From Clostridia bacterium (lineage in GTDB: Bacteria; Bacillota; Clostridia; Oscillospirales; CAG-272), in the NCBI GenBank assembly GCA_017462035.1, contig JAFTRY010000007.1, positions 17,048-81,047 of the forward strand: a DNA stretch of 64,000 bases, written 5' to 3'. The translations under genes were made by a program, and so were the position numbers. Positions 63,908 to 64,000 of this stretch are shown here, piece by piece (position 1 is the stretch's first letter; every line of letters starts with the position of its first letter). The notes under the pieces are model-generated. The model saw nothing but the letters and a program-made list of their open reading frames with translations, was not told the DNA's origin and did no database searches.

Positions 63908-63943
63908 TTTGTTTATACCGGATCGGAGAAAGGAGTGATAACC

Positions 63944-64000
63944 TTGTTTCAAGGAAAAATGAAAGCCGTCACCTTTAGCTATGATGACGGGGTAACCCAA
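63944..64000 (+). CDS. Polysaccharide deacetylase-like protein (3' end cut off by window)
   Basis: Only 19 codons are in the window: TTG 63944 opens (M)FQGKMKAVTFSYDDGVTQ, with AAAGGAG 8 bp upstream. TFSYDDGVTQ is the first catalytic motif of NodB-type carbohydrate esterase family 4 deacetylases, the second Asp being a metal ligand. An in-frame GTG at 63935 and ATG at 63959 are alternative starts. Too little is visible for substrate prediction. Confidence 0.7.
   Translation, partial: MFQGKMKAVTFSYDDGVTQ

Overview
The window looks like the chromosome of an uncultured, probably gut-dwelling member of the Clostridia (Bacillota). Evidence for this includes AddAB in place of RecBCD, ribosomal protein L27 made with a cleavable N-terminus next to its protease Prp, the YfmF/YfmH peptidase-like pair, a TIGR03960/TIGR03936 radical-SAM pair, strong AGGAGG ribosome-binding sites, and many TTGACA-17-TATAAT promoters. 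Base composition is moderate. Most of the window is housekeeping sequence in short operons on both strands. I saw no tRNA, rRNA, CRISPR array, prophage or intact insertion sequence.

Layout: 1-2844 holds the end of prmA, a pyridoxamine kinase-type gene and its divergent, C-terminally truncated MocR/PdxR-type regulator. 2846-3257 is a non-coding element with perfect 17-bp terminal inverted repeats, packed with hairpins. 3256-5671 (minus) is a DUF815 ATPase-mutY operon, followed by a small gene candidate with its own promoter. 5973-13715 (minus) is a coiled-coil membrane protein-addB-addA operon. 13948-19506 (plus) has an HtrA protease, then a two-component system with an RlmA-type methyltransferase and a glycosyltransferase. 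19617-25422 is a carbohydrate block with a ThuA-like protein, an AraC regulator, L-fucose isomerase and a frameshifted GH95 fucosidase, followed by an IS3-type relic.

25607-30172 (minus) is yfmF-yfmH-lgt-folD; 30442-31463 is rplU-prp-rpmA. 31521-33146 is a divergent AraC/metallo-beta-lactamase pair. 33185-35414 (minus) is a cell-wall amidase overlapping radA. 35662-43827 (plus) is a six-gene unit: a TrmH-family RNA methyltransferase, an 830-aa membrane protein that looks like a catalytically dead P-type ATPase, the radical-SAM pair, ddl and alr. 43882-46746 (minus) is trpS and a split transketolase.

46885-50359 (plus) has a Dabb protein, a possible distant ThyX relative, serC and serA. 50409-53773 (minus) is plsY, a methyltransferase and a degenerate FolC-like protein. 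53921-57128 is an AraC regulator with overlapping divergent promoters facing a GH78 rhamnosidase. 57232-58829 (minus) is trmL-mnmA. 59004-63907 is secA and two polytopic membrane proteins of unknown function, and the last bases begin a polysaccharide deacetylase.

The fucose and rhamnose genes, each next to an AraC regulator, suggest use of deoxysugar-containing glycans. The items most worth following up are the hairpin-rich terminal-repeat element, the promoter-driven small ORF at 5820-5976, and the P-type ATPase-like pseudoenzyme.
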